Shown in pieces: positions 29,888 to 39,416 of a DNA stretch of 64,000 nt (position 1 is its first letter; every line of letters begins with the position of its first letter). Below the pieces are notes generated by a model. That model was not told where the DNA came from. It was given only the letters and a program-made list of their open reading frames with translations, and searched no databases. Source of the DNA: Actinomycetes bacterium (GTDB taxonomy: Bacteria; Actinomycetota; Actinomycetes; Mycobacteriales; Mycobacteriaceae). Location of the stretch: contig JAHZIT010000093.1 of the NCBI GenBank assembly GCA_022601275.1, positions 43,400 to 107,399 on the forward strand, read 5' to 3'. The translations under genes were made by a program, and so were the position numbers.

Positions 29888-31737
29888 CCCGCCGCTGGTT
29901 CGCCCTCGGTGTCCTCGCCATGGCCGTGCTGCTCATCGGCGTCGACGGCACGGTTCTTGCGCTGGCTACCCCCTTCATCAGCGCAGACCTCGGTGCCACC
30001 GGAACACAGATCCTCTGGATCGGTGACATCTACTCGTTCGTTCTGGCCGCCCTGCTGATCAGCATGGGCAGCCTCGGTGACCGCATCGGCCACAAGAAGC
30101 TACTACTCTGCGGCGCAACGGCTTTCGCCATCATCTCGGCGGTGACCGCATATTCCTCGACGCCGGAGACCCTGATCCTGACCCGGGCCTTACTGGGCAT
30201 GGCAGGAGCGACTCTGACACCTGCCACGCTGGCATTGATCCGCGGACTGTTTCCCGACCAGAGGGAGCGCAGCATCGCCGTGGGTGTGTGGGCGTCGGCC
30301 TTCTCGGCAGGTGCCGCCCTGGGCCCCGTCGTCGGCGGCGTGTTGCTGGAACACTTCTGGTGGGGGTCGGTCTTCCTCATCAACATTCCGGTGATGCTGG
30401 TCCTACTCGTCGGCGGCATCCTGCTGCTGCCCGAGCACCGCAACCCCGAACCCGGTCCGTGGGATCTCCCCAGCGTGGCGTTGTCCATGCTCGGGATGCT
30501 CGGTGTCGTGTACGGCATCAAGGAGGGCTTCGTCGGCCTGGCTCACGGTCTGCGTATCGACGCCGTCCTGGCGGGTGTCGTGGGGGCGACGGCACTGATC
30601 TTGTTCGTCCGGCGCCAATTGCGCCTGCCGGTGCCCCTGATCGACGTCCGACTGTTCCGCAACCCGGTGTTCTCCGGGGTGGTGTCGGCGAACCTGTTGT
30701 CGGTCCTGGGCCTGTCTGGGCTGGTGTTCTTCCTGTCGCAGTACTTCCAGCTCGTGCAGGGTTTCGGGCCGCTCAAAGCCGGGATGGCGGAGCTGCCGGC
30801 GGCGGTGACCGCCACCGTGTTCGGTGTCCTCGCCGGGGTGGCTGTGCGCTACGTCTCGCACCGCGCGGTACTGACCACGGGGTTGACCCTGATCGGTCTC
30901 GCCATGGCCTCGCTATCGGCGTCGCTGAAGCTGTTCGCGCCCGTCACGCCGTACCTGCCACTCGGCGTCGCGCTGTTCGTCGTCGGTGTCGGCCTCGGCC
31001 TCGCCTTCACCGTCGCCAGCGACGTCATCCTGGCCAGCGTGCCCAAAGAACGCGCGGGCTCAGCGGCAGCGGTCTCCGAAACGGCCTACGAACTCGGGAT
31101 GGCGCTGGGCATCGCCACGCTGGGCTCGATCGTCACCGCCGTCTACCGCACGGTCGTGATCGCGCCGAGCCTTCCGGCCGCGGCAGCTGACCAAGCGCAC
31201 GATTCACTGCCCGGAGCGATCCAGGCAGCCGCAGACCTACCGGCCAGCCAGGGCACCGCATTGCTCACCGCCGCGAAGGCGGCGTTCACCGATGGCCTGG
31301 CGATCGCCTCCGCGGCCGGTGCGGCGCTGCTGCTCACGGCAGCGGTCGCAGTCTGGCTACTGCTGCGACCCAGCTCGAATGTCGCCGGCAGCCCGGCTCC
31401 CAGCTCGAATGTCGCCGGCAGCCCGGCTCCCAGGCCGAATGTCGCCGGCAGCCCGGCTCCGTCACCAGGCGCGGCCGAGGTCGGCATGCTGGCGGATCCA
31501 GGTGTGCATGGCGATCCCCGCGGCGACGCCTACGTTGATGCTGCGGGTGGAGCCGAACTGGGCGATCGATACCGTCACGCCGGCACCGGCCGTCGCGTCC
31601 GCGGTGATACCCGGTCCCTCCTGGCCGAAGACCAACAAGCAGTCGCGCGGCAAGGCGACCTCTTCGATGCGCGCGGAGCCGGGGGTGTTGTCGACCGCGA
31701 CGACGGTCAACCCGCTCTCTGCGGCGAAGTCCAGTAG
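29884..31737 (+). CDS. MFS drug-type transporter (DHA2-like) with an aberrant C-terminus
   Basis: A proton-driven efflux pump of the 14-helix type. Motif A is in GSLGDRIGHKK and motif C in SAGAALGPVVGG; the helices end near residue 495 (LLTAAVAVWLLLR). The remaining 120 residues are odd: three copies of a 10-residue repeat (SNVAGSPAP) encoded by 30-bp repeats, then about 92 residues read antisense through the RNA methyltransferase gene until a stop at 31737. The tail after the repeats looks like accidental read-through. The start ATG 29884 overlaps the TetR stop. Confidence 0.87.
   Translation: MTRRWFALGVLAMAVLLIGVDGTVLALATPFISADLGATGTQILWIGDIYSFVLAALLISMGSLGDRIGHKKLLLCGATAFAIISAVTAYSSTPETLILTRALLGMAGATLTPATLALIRGLFPDQRERSIAVGVWASAFSAGAALGPVVGGVLLEHFWWGSVFLINIPVMLVLLVGGILLLPEHRNPEPGPWDLPSVALSMLGMLGVVYGIKEGFVGLAHGLRIDAVLAGVVGATALILFVRRQLRLPVPLIDVRLFRNPVFSGVVSANLLSVLGLSGLVFFLSQYFQLVQGFGPLKAGMAELPAAVTATVFGVLAGVAVRYVSHRAVLTTGLTLIGLAMASLSASLKLFAPVTPYLPLGVALFVVGVGLGLAFTVASDVILASVPKERAGSAAAVSETAYELGMALGIATLGSIVTAVYRTVVIAPSLPAAAADQAHDSLPGAIQAAADLPASQGTALLTAAKAAFTDGLAIASAAGAALLLTAAVAVWLLLRPSSNVAGSPAPSSNVAGSPAPRPNVAGSPAPSPGAAEVGMLADPGVHGDPRGDAYVDAAGGAELGDRYRHAGTGRRVRGDTRSLLAEDQQAVARQGDLFDARGAGGVVDRDDGQPALCGEVQ
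31371..31460. repeat. Three 30-bp tandem repeats at the end of the MFS gene
   Basis: Units at 31371-31400, 31401-31430 and 31431-31460; the first two are identical and the third differs at two bases. They keep the MFS frame and stop one base before the stop codon of the convergent methyltransferase. Confidence 0.92.
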
Positions 31738-32145
31738 CTCGGCGGTGTTCTCGTGGTGGCGCAGCCGCTGATACCGGTCGGTGACCATGGCCCCGCGCCG
31801 GTTCCAGCGCCTGCGGCCGACGATGTGCACCGTGTCGACCGCGAAGGCGTTCGCGGTACGCACGACCGCGCCGATGTTCGCGTCATTGCCGAAGTTCTCG
31901 ATGGCCACGTGTAGCCGGTGCCTGCGCTCGTCGATGTCGGCGACGATGGCTTCACGGGTCCAATAGCGGTATTCGTCAACGACATTGCGGGTGTCGCCGG
32001 CACTCAGCAACTCCGGATCGTACCTGGAGTCATCAGGCGGCGGTCCTGTCCACGGCCCCACCCCGTGGCTCTCACCCCACTCGGTGGGGCCGGCGGCATG
32101 AGGGTCAGATCCACCAGAATCGTGGCTGCCGGCACTGGCTATCAA
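31462..32145 (-). CDS. SpoU/TrmH-family RNA 2'-O-ribose methyltransferase
   Basis: A SAM-dependent methyltransferase of the knotted SPOUT fold acting on tRNA or rRNA ribose. The three motifs are in order: ENFGNDANIGAVVRTANAF, VFGQEGPGI and IAQFGSTRSINVGVAAGIAMH. The first 60 residues are non-conserved. The TTG start at 32145 overlaps the SDR stop (TTGA); a start further in is possible. Positional match to Rv0380c. Its 3' part is overlapped on the other strand by the MFS read-through tail. Confidence 0.87.
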   Translation of the reverse strand: MIASAGSHDSGGSDPHAAGPTEWGESHGVGPWTGPPPDDSRYDPELLSAGDTRNVVDEYRYWTREAIVADIDERRHRLHVAIENFGNDANIGAVVRTANAFAVDTVHIVGRRRWNRRGAMVTDRYQRLRHHENTAELLDFAAESGLTVVAVDNTPGSARIEEVALPRDCLLVFGQEGPGITADATAGAGVTVSIAQFGSTRSINVGVAAGIAMHTWIRQHADLGRAW

Positions 32146-32930
32146 GTACGGTCACGGCCCTTGCCCACAACTTTTGTCAAGGCGCGCACCACATTCCGTG
32201 GCACCATGCGCCCACCGGTAGTCAGCGCCTTGTACTGCAAGCCCGGAATGATCACGGTCTTGTTGCTCTTGGCATCCTTACCGATGTGGGCCATGGTCTC
32301 CCGGACCACGTCGTCGACCTCGAGCCAGAGGAACGACGCGGTGCCTGCCATGTCGATGCCGGCCCGCTGATGAAACTCGGTGCGGACGAACCCCGGACAC
32401 AGCGCGTGGACGCCCACGCCCGTGCCGCCGAGCCCGTTGGCCAGCCCCTCGGAGAACGAGACCACCCATGCCTTGGAGGCCGAGTAGGTCGAACCGCGCC
32501 CCGGCAGCAGCCCTGCGACGCTGGCCACATTGAGCACCGTTCCGGCGCCGGCGGCCAGCATGGGCGGCAGCGCGGCATGAGTGAGCTGCATGACAGCGGT
32601 GACGTTGACGTCGAGCTGAGCCTGCAGCACTTCGAGATCGGCGGACCAGAACTCCCCCGCGGTGCCGAACCCGGCATTGTTCACCAACACTTGCACACCT
32701 GACCGCAGACGGTCCGCGACCACCACCCGGTCGGCCGCGACAGCCAGATCCGCCGGAATGACCTCGACCCGGGCACCTGCCTCATCCCTCAACTCGGCGG
32801 CCAAGCATTCCAGTCGCTCGATGTCGCGCGCCACCAGCACCAGGTCGTAGCCGTCGACGGCGTAACGGCGGGCAAACCCCTCTCCCAGCCCGGACGTCGG
32901 CCCGGTGATCAGAGCAACGGGGCGAGACAT
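32142..32930 (-). CDS. Short-chain dehydrogenase/reductase
   Basis: A 262-residue classical-size SDR with LITGPTSGLGEGFA at the cofactor site, NNAGFG, catalytic Ser in NVASVAG and YSASK. The family that begins GPTSGLG with DLVLVARD after strand 2 acts mostly on acyl or keto lipids; the substrate is unknown. It follows ttfA by 13 bases and overlaps the methyltransferase start. Confidence 0.9.
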   Translation of the reverse strand: MSRPVALITGPTSGLGEGFARRYAVDGYDLVLVARDIERLECLAAELRDEAGARVEVIPADLAVAADRVVVADRLRSGVQVLVNNAGFGTAGEFWSADLEVLQAQLDVNVTAVMQLTHAALPPMLAAGAGTVLNVASVAGLLPGRGSTYSASKAWVVSFSEGLANGLGGTGVGVHALCPGFVRTEFHQRAGIDMAGTASFLWLEVDDVVRETMAHIGKDAKSNKTVIIPGLQYKALTTGGRMVPRNVVRALTKVVGKGRDRT

Positions 32931-32943
32931 GCCCCGAGAATAC

Positions 32944-33804
32944 TTACCGCTGATAGTTCGGCGACTGCCGACCGTTGCGCGACGGCGGTTGAGCGCGGCG
33001 CGTCGGGTCCGGCTGGGCGGGCGTGGCTTCGGGTCCGGCGGCTTCGGGCTGGTCGACGTAGTTGCTCACGTCGGCGCGGCCGGGTGGCTGGTCGCCCCTT
33101 CCGGCCGACAGCTCGGGACGCCCGGACGGTGCGGGCGTGATCGGACGGCTGGGCGAACCGGCGCGGCGCGCGACGGGCTGCGCCGCGGCCGCCGTGGCCA
33201 ACGGGGGCAGCACCCTCAGCAGGTCGTTGAATTGACGCACGGTGCGCAAGCCCTCGTCCCATTGGGCACGTGTGCTGGTGACCGGCATGCTGATCAGGGT
33301 CCAGTTCTGCTCATTCCACATCATCTCGGCGCAGTCCGGCGCGGTGTGCACGAACGTCACCATCCTGCGGTCGCATGCGCGTCGGGCCGCATCCAGGTTG
33401 GTGGAATACACCATCCGGGGGCCGATGGCGCCGAGAAGCCAGATGTCACTCTCGCGCGGCTCCTTGACACCCTTGAGCCGCAGGTCGACGACGACGCTCG
33501 TACCGACCTTTCGGTGCAACGCAATGACCGTCGCGACGTCGTCCAGGTCGAAGACGAAGACCGCCTCGCCGCGGATCTGACCGAGGACCACGTTGCGCGC
33601 GGTGACGTCACCGACCGTTGACATCACCCCGCGCTTCCAGCGCTTGAGAATGTCAGTGGACTCGTGCTCGTAGTCGAATCCGTGCGACTTCGCCCACGAC
33701 TTGCGGCGACGGCCGAGACCTCGACGTCTGTCGAGGTCGACGTACAACAAGACCGCCGCACCTACGAAGCAGAGTGCAGACAGGGTGAACCAAAGCGGAA
33801 CCAT
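32944..33804 (-). CDS. ttfA: TtfA-like trehalose monomycolate transport factor
   Basis: A 286-residue protein with one N-terminal membrane helix (LWFTLSALCFVGAAVLLYV), a cytosolic domain of about 170 residues and a disordered Pro/Arg-rich tail. It sits between clpB and the SDR/methyltransferase pair, exactly where mycobacteria carry Rv0383c, the protein named TtfA that works with MmpL3 in moving trehalose monomycolate to the mycomembrane (named from memory of the literature). The domain itself has no catalytic motif. The MMPL gene at 12145 is not MmpL3. Confidence 0.8.
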   Translation of the reverse strand: MVPLWFTLSALCFVGAAVLLYVDLDRRRGLGRRRKSWAKSHGFDYEHESTDILKRWKRGVMSTVGDVTARNVVLGQIRGEAVFVFDLDDVATVIALHRKVGTSVVVDLRLKGVKEPRESDIWLLGAIGPRMVYSTNLDAARRACDRRMVTFVHTAPDCAEMMWNEQNWTLISMPVTSTRAQWDEGLRTVRQFNDLLRVLPPLATAAAAQPVARRAGSPSRPITPAPSGRPELSAGRGDQPPGRADVSNYVDQPEAAGPEATPAQPDPTRRAQPPSRNGRQSPNYQR

Positions 33805-33892
33805 TGGCTAAAGAGTATCCGCTCATGCCGTCGAATCCCGAACTCGAATAGATCACAACCCGATCACCGTGAAATCGATCACCCGCGAGCAG

Positions 33893-36454
33893 TCAGCCCA
33901 GCACCAGCGAATCGCCGTCCTCGCTGACGTTCACCGGCACCGCATCGCCGTCGTGCACATCACCAGCGAGCAGCTGCTTGGCCAACTGGTCGCCGATCGC
34001 CTGCTGCACCAGTCGACGCAGTGGCCGCGCGCCGTAGAGCGGGTCGAACCCACGTTCCGCCAGCCACTTCTTGGCCGCCAGCGACACCTCGAGATTGAGA
34101 CGGCGCTGCGCCAGCCGCTTCTGCAGCTGCACCAGCTGGATGTCAACGATCGCCACCAGCTGCTCGGGATCGAGCGCGTCGAAGATGATCACGTCATCCA
34201 GGCGGTTGATGAACTCCGGCTTGAACGCCGCGCGTACCGCTGCCATCACCTGCTCTTCGGTGCCCCCGGCGCCGAGATTGGACGTCAAGATCAGGATCGT
34301 GTTGCGGAAGTCGACCGTGCGGCCCTGACCGTCGGTCAACCTGCCCTCATCGAGCACCTGGAGCAGGACGTCGAAGACGTCGGGGTGGGCTTTCTCGATC
34401 TCATCGAACAGAATCACGGTGTAGGGGCGACGTCGTACCGCCTCGGTCAGCTGACCGCCCTGGTCGTACCCGACGTAGCCGGGGGGCGCACCGACAAGAC
34501 GGGCCACCGAGTGCTTTTCTCCGTACTCGCTCATGTCGATGCGGACCATTGCCCGTTCATCGTCGAAGAGGAACTCCGCCAAGGCCTTGGCCAGCTCGGT
34601 CTTACCGACGCCGGTAGGGCCGAGGAACATGAACGAGCCCGTCGGGCGGTTCGGGTCGGCAACACCGGCACGACTGCGGCGAACCGCATCCGAGACAGCC
34701 TGCACCGCCTTTGTCTGCCCGATGACGCGCTTGCCCAGCTCTTCTTCCATCCGCAGCAGCTTGGCGGTCTCACCTTCGAGCATCCGCCCCGCCGGAATGC
34801 CGGTCCACGCGGACACCACATCGGCAATGTCGTCGGGTCCGACGTCTTCCTTGAGCATGACGTTCTCGCGAGCCTCGGCGACCGGCAACGCCGCGTCGAG
34901 CTTCTTCTCGAGCTCGGGGATGCGGCCGTACCGCAACTCGGCGGCCTTGGCCAGGTCGCCGTCGCGCTCAGCCCGGTCGGCCTCGCCGCGCAGCGTGTCC
35001 AGCTGCTCGGTGAAATCGCGGACGATATCGATGGCGCCCTTCTCGTTCTGCCACCGCGTGGTGAGCTCGGCCAACTTTTCTTTATCGTCGGCCAGCTCGG
35101 CCCGAAGCTTCTCCAGCCGGTCCTTGGAAGCCGCATCCTCCTCTTTGGCCAGCGCCATCTCCTCGATCTCCAGCCGCCGGACGAGCCGTTCGACCTCGTC
35201 GATCTCTACCGGCCGCGAATCGATCTCCATCCGCAGGCGCGAGGCGGCCTCATCGACCAGGTCGATGGCCTTGTCCGGCAGGAACCTGCTGGTGATGTAC
35301 CGGTCCGAGAGTGTGGCGGCCGCCACCAGCGCGGAGTCCGTGATCCGGACACCGTGGTGCACCTCGTAACGGTCCTTGAGCCCCCGCAGGATGCCGACGG
35401 TGTCCTCGACCGACGGCTCGCCGACCAGCACTTGCTGGAAGCGGCGTTCCAGCGCAGCGTCTTTCTCGATGTACTTGCGGTATTCATCGAGGGTGGTGGC
35501 GCCAACAAGCCGCAATTCGCCTCGAGCCAGCATCGGTTTGATCATGTTGCCCGCGTCCATCGCCGATTCGCCGGTCGCGCCGGCGCCGACGATGGTGTGC
35601 AACTCGTCGATGAACGTGATGATCTGGCCCGCCGAGTTCTTGATGTCGTCGAGGACCGCCTTGAGCCGTTCCTCGAATTCACCTCGGTACTTGGCCCCGG
35701 CCACCATCGATCCGAGATCGAGGGAGACTACGGTCTTGTCCCGCAGGCTCTCCGGTACGTCACCCTCGATGATGCGCTGGGCCAGGCCCTCCACGATCGC
35801 GGTCTTTCCGACGCCGGGCTCACCGATGAGCACCGGGTTGTTCTTGGTGCGCCGGCTCAGCACCTGCACCACCCGGCGGATTTCGTGGTCACGTCCGATG
35901 ACCGGGTCGAGCTTGCCGTCCTTGGCGCGCGCGGTCAGGTCGGTGGAGTACTTCTCCAGCGCCTGATAGGTGCCCTCGGGGTCGGGGCTGGTGACCCGGG
36001 CGCTACCGCGCACCTTGACGAATGCCTCCCGCAGCGCCTGGGGCGAGGCGCCGTGGCCGTTCAACACCTTGGCGGTGTCACTGTCGCTGGCCGCAGCCGA
36101 GCCGCCGGCCAGCCCAACGAGTAAGTGCTCGGTCGAGACGTACTCGTCGTCCATCTCGGTGGCGAGTGCTTGGGCGGCACTGATCGCCGCGATCGAGTCT
36201 GGGGACAGCTGCGGCGTAGATGCCGATCCGCTGGCGCTGGGCAGCCGGTCCAGTAACTGCTGCGCCTCGTTTCGGATGGTCGCGGGATCGACTCCGACGG
36301 CTTCGAGCAGCGGTCCGGCGATGCCATCGTTCTGGGTGAGCAGCGCCATCAACAGATGAGCGGGCGTAACCTGCGGGTTACCCGCAGAGGTCGCCGCCTG
36401 CAGGGCCGAAGTCAGCGCCGCCTGGGTTTTTGTCGTCGGATTGAACGAGTCCAC
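33893..36454 (-). CDS. clpB: Disaggregase ClpB (Hsp100)
   Basis: AAA+ chaperone that pulls proteins out of aggregates together with DnaK-DnaJ-GrpE. The 853 residues contain the two-repeat Clp-N domain (1-150), Walker A of NBD1 in [13 protein letters not shown] (about 205), the long coiled-coil M domain (about 400-530) and Walker A of NBD2 in [14 protein letters not shown] (about 605). No ClpP-binding loop is expected in this type. A HAIR-like inverted repeat lies 91 bases upstream, which ties it to HspR control like the dnaK operon. Confidence 0.97.
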   Translation of the reverse strand: MDSFNPTTKTQAALTSALQAATSAGNPQVTPAHLLMALLTQNDGIAGPLLEAVGVDPATIRNEAQQLLDRLPSASGSASTPQLSPDSIAAISAAQALATEMDDEYVSTEHLLVGLAGGSAAASDSDTAKVLNGHGASPQALREAFVKVRGSARVTSPDPEGTYQALEKYSTDLTARAKDGKLDPVIGRDHEIRRVVQVLSRRTKNNPVLIGEPGVGKTAIVEGLAQRIIEGDVPESLRDKTVVSLDLGSMVAGAKYRGEFEERLKAVLDDIKNSAGQIITFIDELHTIVGAGATGESAMDAGNMIKPMLARGELRLVGATTLDEYRKYIEKDAALERRFQQVLVGEPSVEDTVGILRGLKDRYEVHHGVRITDSALVAAATLSDRYITSRFLPDKAIDLVDEAASRLRMEIDSRPVEIDEVERLVRRLEIEEMALAKEEDAASKDRLEKLRAELADDKEKLAELTTRWQNEKGAIDIVRDFTEQLDTLRGEADRAERDGDLAKAAELRYGRIPELEKKLDAALPVAEARENVMLKEDVGPDDIADVVSAWTGIPAGRMLEGETAKLLRMEEELGKRVIGQTKAVQAVSDAVRRSRAGVADPNRPTGSFMFLGPTGVGKTELAKALAEFLFDDERAMVRIDMSEYGEKHSVARLVGAPPGYVGYDQGGQLTEAVRRRPYTVILFDEIEKAHPDVFDVLLQVLDEGRLTDGQGRTVDFRNTILILTSNLGAGGTEEQVMAAVRAAFKPEFINRLDDVIIFDALDPEQLVAIVDIQLVQLQKRLAQRRLNLEVSLAAKKWLAERGFDPLYGARPLRRLVQQAIGDQLAKQLLAGDVHDGDAVPVNVSEDGDSLVLG

Positions 36455-36544
36455 GACACCTCACTTTCTCAGTACGTGCCGCAACGGGCACGGGCCGCAA
36501 CAGCGGCCCCTCAAATGCTTGTCGCGTTATACAACGCCGTCAAG

Positions 36545-36565
36545 GTTGAGTCTGTTCCGCTCAAC
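36545..36565. promoter_or_regulatory. HAIR-like HspR operator upstream of clpB
   Basis: GTTGAGT-N7-GCTCAAC has the exact 7-7-7 layout of the HspR-associated inverted repeat (consensus CTTGAGT-N7-ACTCAAG) with outer-base changes. It lies in the divergent spacer between clpB and the GAP gene. Confidence 0.72.
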
Positions 36566-36633
36566 TTATCTGGCCGATCAGGATCAATGCGCGATCGTCA
36601 GCAGCCGCACACGCACCTTGCTAGGTTGAGCCC

Positions 36634-37305
36634 GTGTCAGGTATCTGGGGATCAATTCTGACGGAGCTCATTCCGCTCGGCCTGGTCGTCGCGTTCTCCC
36701 CGCTTTCGATAATCCCGGCTGTTCTCGTGTTGCACAGCCCTCGACCCAAACCCACTGGGTTGGCTTTCCTGGCCGGCTGGATCTTCGGCCTGACGTTGTT
36801 GACCACTATCTTCCTGACGGTGTCCGATCTGGCCGGCGGGCTGGGCAAGAGCCCGCCGATCTGGGCGTCGTGGCTGCGCATCGTCGTCGGCGTCGCGTTG
36901 ATCGTCTTCGGCGTGTACCGCTGGGTGACCCGGAAAAAGTCCACGCACATGCCGGGCTGGATGACGAAGATGAGCAGCCTCACCCCCGCCAAAGCCGCCA
37001 TAACCGGGGTGGTGCTGACGGTCGTCAATGTCAAAGTCCTCCTCATCTGTGCCGCGGCAGGTTTGGCGATCGGGTCATCCGGGCTGGATTCACCCAGCGT
37101 GTGGGTCGCGGAAGCCTGGTACGTCGCGATGGCAGGTTCCTCGGTGGCGCTGCCCATCCTCGGATACGCGGTGTCAGGTGACCGCCTAGACCCCGCTCTG
37201 GAACGGCTCAAGGCCTGGATGGAGCGCCAGCATGCCGCACTGGTCGCCGCGATTCTGGTCGTGATCGGCCTCATGGTGCTGTACAAGGGAATCCACGGCC
37301 TCTGA
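36634..37305 (+). CDS. GAP/Sap-family membrane protein (lipid addressing)
   Basis: A 223-residue protein with six helices. The start LTELIPLGLVVAFSPLSIIPAVLVL and the middle RKKSTHMPGWMTKMSSLTPAKA match the mycobacterial GAP/Sap family, needed to deliver glycopeptidolipid or sulfolipid to the surface. Which lipid it serves here is unknown; no lipid synthesis cluster lies near. GTG start at 36634. Divergent from clpB; the flavohemoglobin gene follows after 17 bases. Confidence 0.82.
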   Translation: MSGIWGSILTELIPLGLVVAFSPLSIIPAVLVLHSPRPKPTGLAFLAGWIFGLTLLTTIFLTVSDLAGGLGKSPPIWASWLRIVVGVALIVFGVYRWVTRKKSTHMPGWMTKMSSLTPAKAAITGVVLTVVNVKVLLICAAAGLAIGSSGLDSPSVWVAEAWYVAMAGSSVALPILGYAVSGDRLDPALERLKAWMERQHAALVAAILVVIGLMVLYKGIHGL

Positions 37306-37322
37306 CGAGAGGATCGTGCCGC

Positions 37323-38489
37323 GTGGGACTCGAAGACCGGGACTCGATACGCATCCTGCGGGATGCCCTCGATCCTGACCGCAGCGCCGAAACGCTCATC
37401 CGGGACTTCTACACCCGATGGTTCGGTGCCGACCCATCGGCTCGGGACCTGTTTCCACCGGACATGGCCAACCAGCGCAATGCCTTTGGTCATGCCCTGC
37501 GTTGGCTATGCGACGAGATCATCGCCCAGCGCGCCGACGAGCCGGTGGCCTTTCTCGCTCAGCTGGGCCGTGACCATCGCAAATACGGTGTCACCCCTGC
37601 GCATTACGCCACGCTGAAGGATGCGCTGCTCAGGACACTGCGATCGTATCTCGCGCAGAGCTGGGACCGCCGGCTCGAGGAAGCGGTCCACGACGTCGTT
37701 GAGCTCGCCGTCGGCGTGATGAGCGGCGCCGCCACCGCCGAGACCAGTCCGGCGTTCTGTGACGGCACCGTTCTCGCACACCTGCGACCCACCCGGGATG
37801 TGTCGATAATCCGGCTGAAGATGGACCACCCGCTGAGCTACCTGCCGGGGCAGTACGTGCCGGTCCAGGTGCCGCAGTGGCCTCGACGGTGGCGCTATCT
37901 GAGCCCGGCGATACCCGCCGAACCGCACGGGTACGTCGAGTTCCATGTCCGCTCGGTTCCCGGCGGAATGGTCAGCACAGCAATCGTCGGGGAAGCCCGC
38001 CCGGGTGATCGATGGCGGGTGTCCAATCCGCACGGCGCGCTGCGTATCGACCGCGATGACGGCGACGTGCTGATGGTCGCGGGCTCGACCGGGCTGGCAC
38101 CGCTGCGGGCGCTGATCATGGACCTGGCCAGGTTTGTGGATAACCCGCGCGTACATCTGTTCTTCGGGGCGCGGTATCCGAACGAACTCTACGACCTGCG
38201 CACCCTCTGGGAGATCGCGTCGACCAACCCGTGGCTGTCGGTGACTCCGGTGTCAGAACACCGAGTCGATCCAGCGTGGGCCGCCGAGTACCCCGACACC
38301 GCACCACCGCGCGGGCTGCACGTACGTCAGACCGGCACCCTGCCCGACATCGTGAGCCGGTACGGGGGCTGGGGAGATCGCCAGATCCTGCTGTGCGGCA
38401 AGCCCGCGATGGTGCGAGCCACCAAGGCTGCACTCATCGCCAAGGGCGCACCCGCTCAACGTATTCATCACGATCCCCTGGCAAGCTGA
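37323..38489 (+). CDS. Flavohemoglobin-like globin-FAD/NAD reductase (type II)
   Basis: A 388-residue fusion. Residues 1-140 are a globin with the B10 Tyr region DFYTRWF and the proximal His in LGRDHRKYGVTPAHY. The reductase half has the FAD motif as RWRYLSPA, the NAD loop AGSTGLAPLRAL and LCGKPAMVRA. Motifs in the FAD/NAD part depart from NO-dioxygenase flavohemoglobins and agree with the mycobacterial type II group (Rv0385-like), reported to oxidise D-lactate. NO detoxification is thus not certain. GTG start. Likely co-transcribed with the GAP gene. Confidence 0.87.
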   Translation: MGLEDRDSIRILRDALDPDRSAETLIRDFYTRWFGADPSARDLFPPDMANQRNAFGHALRWLCDEIIAQRADEPVAFLAQLGRDHRKYGVTPAHYATLKDALLRTLRSYLAQSWDRRLEEAVHDVVELAVGVMSGAATAETSPAFCDGTVLAHLRPTRDVSIIRLKMDHPLSYLPGQYVPVQVPQWPRRWRYLSPAIPAEPHGYVEFHVRSVPGGMVSTAIVGEARPGDRWRVSNPHGALRIDRDDGDVLMVAGSTGLAPLRALIMDLARFVDNPRVHLFFGARYPNELYDLRTLWEIASTNPWLSVTPVSEHRVDPAWAAEYPDTAPPRGLHVRQTGTLPDIVSRYGGWGDRQILLCGKPAMVRATKAALIAKGAPAQRIHHDPLAS

Positions 38490-38513
38490 AATCACATGGC
38501 AGGATCGACTGCC

Positions 38514-39416
38514 ATGGACGAGTTAGAAACCGTCACGCTGCGCGATCCGTCGTCGGCACTGACCGCCACCTACGTCCCAGTCGCCGGGATGGTCGCCACA
38601 TCGCTGTCGGATGACGGCGTGGAGCTGTTAGGGCAGCGCCGCGGCCTGCAGGCCTACGTGTCGAACCACAAGACCATGGGCATCCCCATCCTTTATCCGT
38701 GGGCGAACCGGCTGAGCAGCAACGGCTATGGCGTCGACGGAGCGGTCATTACGCTGACGCCGGGCACCGGCGGCGTACGCACCGACCAGCACGGCGTGCC
38801 CATTCACGGGACGTTGGCCGCCTATCGGGACTGGAACGTCACCACGCTGCTGGAATCACAGCTGACCGCCGAGCTGGACTTCGCGGCCCGGCCGGGACTG
38901 CTGGCAACCTTTCCGTTCCCGCACCTGCTGACGCTGGACATCACGCTGCTCGACCGCACGCTCACCGTGAAGACAACGGTCACGGCGACCACGGGTTCGC
39001 GGGTGCCGACCTGCTTCGGCTTTCACCCCTACCTGCAGCTGCCCGGCATCCCCCGCGCGCAGTGGCGGATGGAGACCCCGGCGATGCGCTACCAGCCTGT
39101 GAACGCCTGGGGCATCCCCACCGGTCGGGTGGAGCAGCGCCCTGCGGCCTCAGAGCTGTTGGGCGACAGATTCGTCGACGAGGGCTACGACGAAGTCGAA
39201 CCAGGATCGATTTTCGCCCTTTCGGGCGGCGACCGGCGTATCGAGGTGCACTTCGATCAGGGTTTCACGGCGGCGCAGGTGTTCGCGCCGGGTGATGACG
39301 ACGTCGTGTGTTTCGAGCCGATGGCCGCCCCGACCGACGCGCTGCGGCGCGGCGGCTACCACGAGGTGCAGCCCGGCGAGTCGGCGACCGCACAGTTTCG
39401 GATCAGAATCAGTTAG
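38514..39416 (+). CDS. Aldose 1-epimerase family protein
   Basis: A 300-residue mutarotase-fold protein. The family stretches are MGIPILYPWANRL, PIHGTL, CFGFHPYLQLPG (His) and the late FEPMAAPTDAL with its Glu. It interconverts sugar anomers, probably of hexose or hexose 6-phosphate. Two ATGs are possible; the second (38514) has CAGGA at a proper distance. The last 4 bases overlap the convergent hspR stop. Confidence 0.87.
   Translation: MDELETVTLRDPSSALTATYVPVAGMVATSLSDDGVELLGQRRGLQAYVSNHKTMGIPILYPWANRLSSNGYGVDGAVITLTPGTGGVRTDQHGVPIHGTLAAYRDWNVTTLLESQLTAELDFAARPGLLATFPFPHLLTLDITLLDRTLTVKTTVTATTGSRVPTCFGFHPYLQLPGIPRAQWRMETPAMRYQPVNAWGIPTGRVEQRPAASELLGDRFVDEGYDEVEPGSIFALSGGDRRIEVHFDQGFTAAQVFAPGDDDVVCFEPMAAPTDALRRGGYHEVQPGESATAQFRIRIS

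Noticed and set aside
33869-36124. 751-residue plus-strand ORF
   Set aside because: Antisense to clpB, which has both Walker motifs and full family length.
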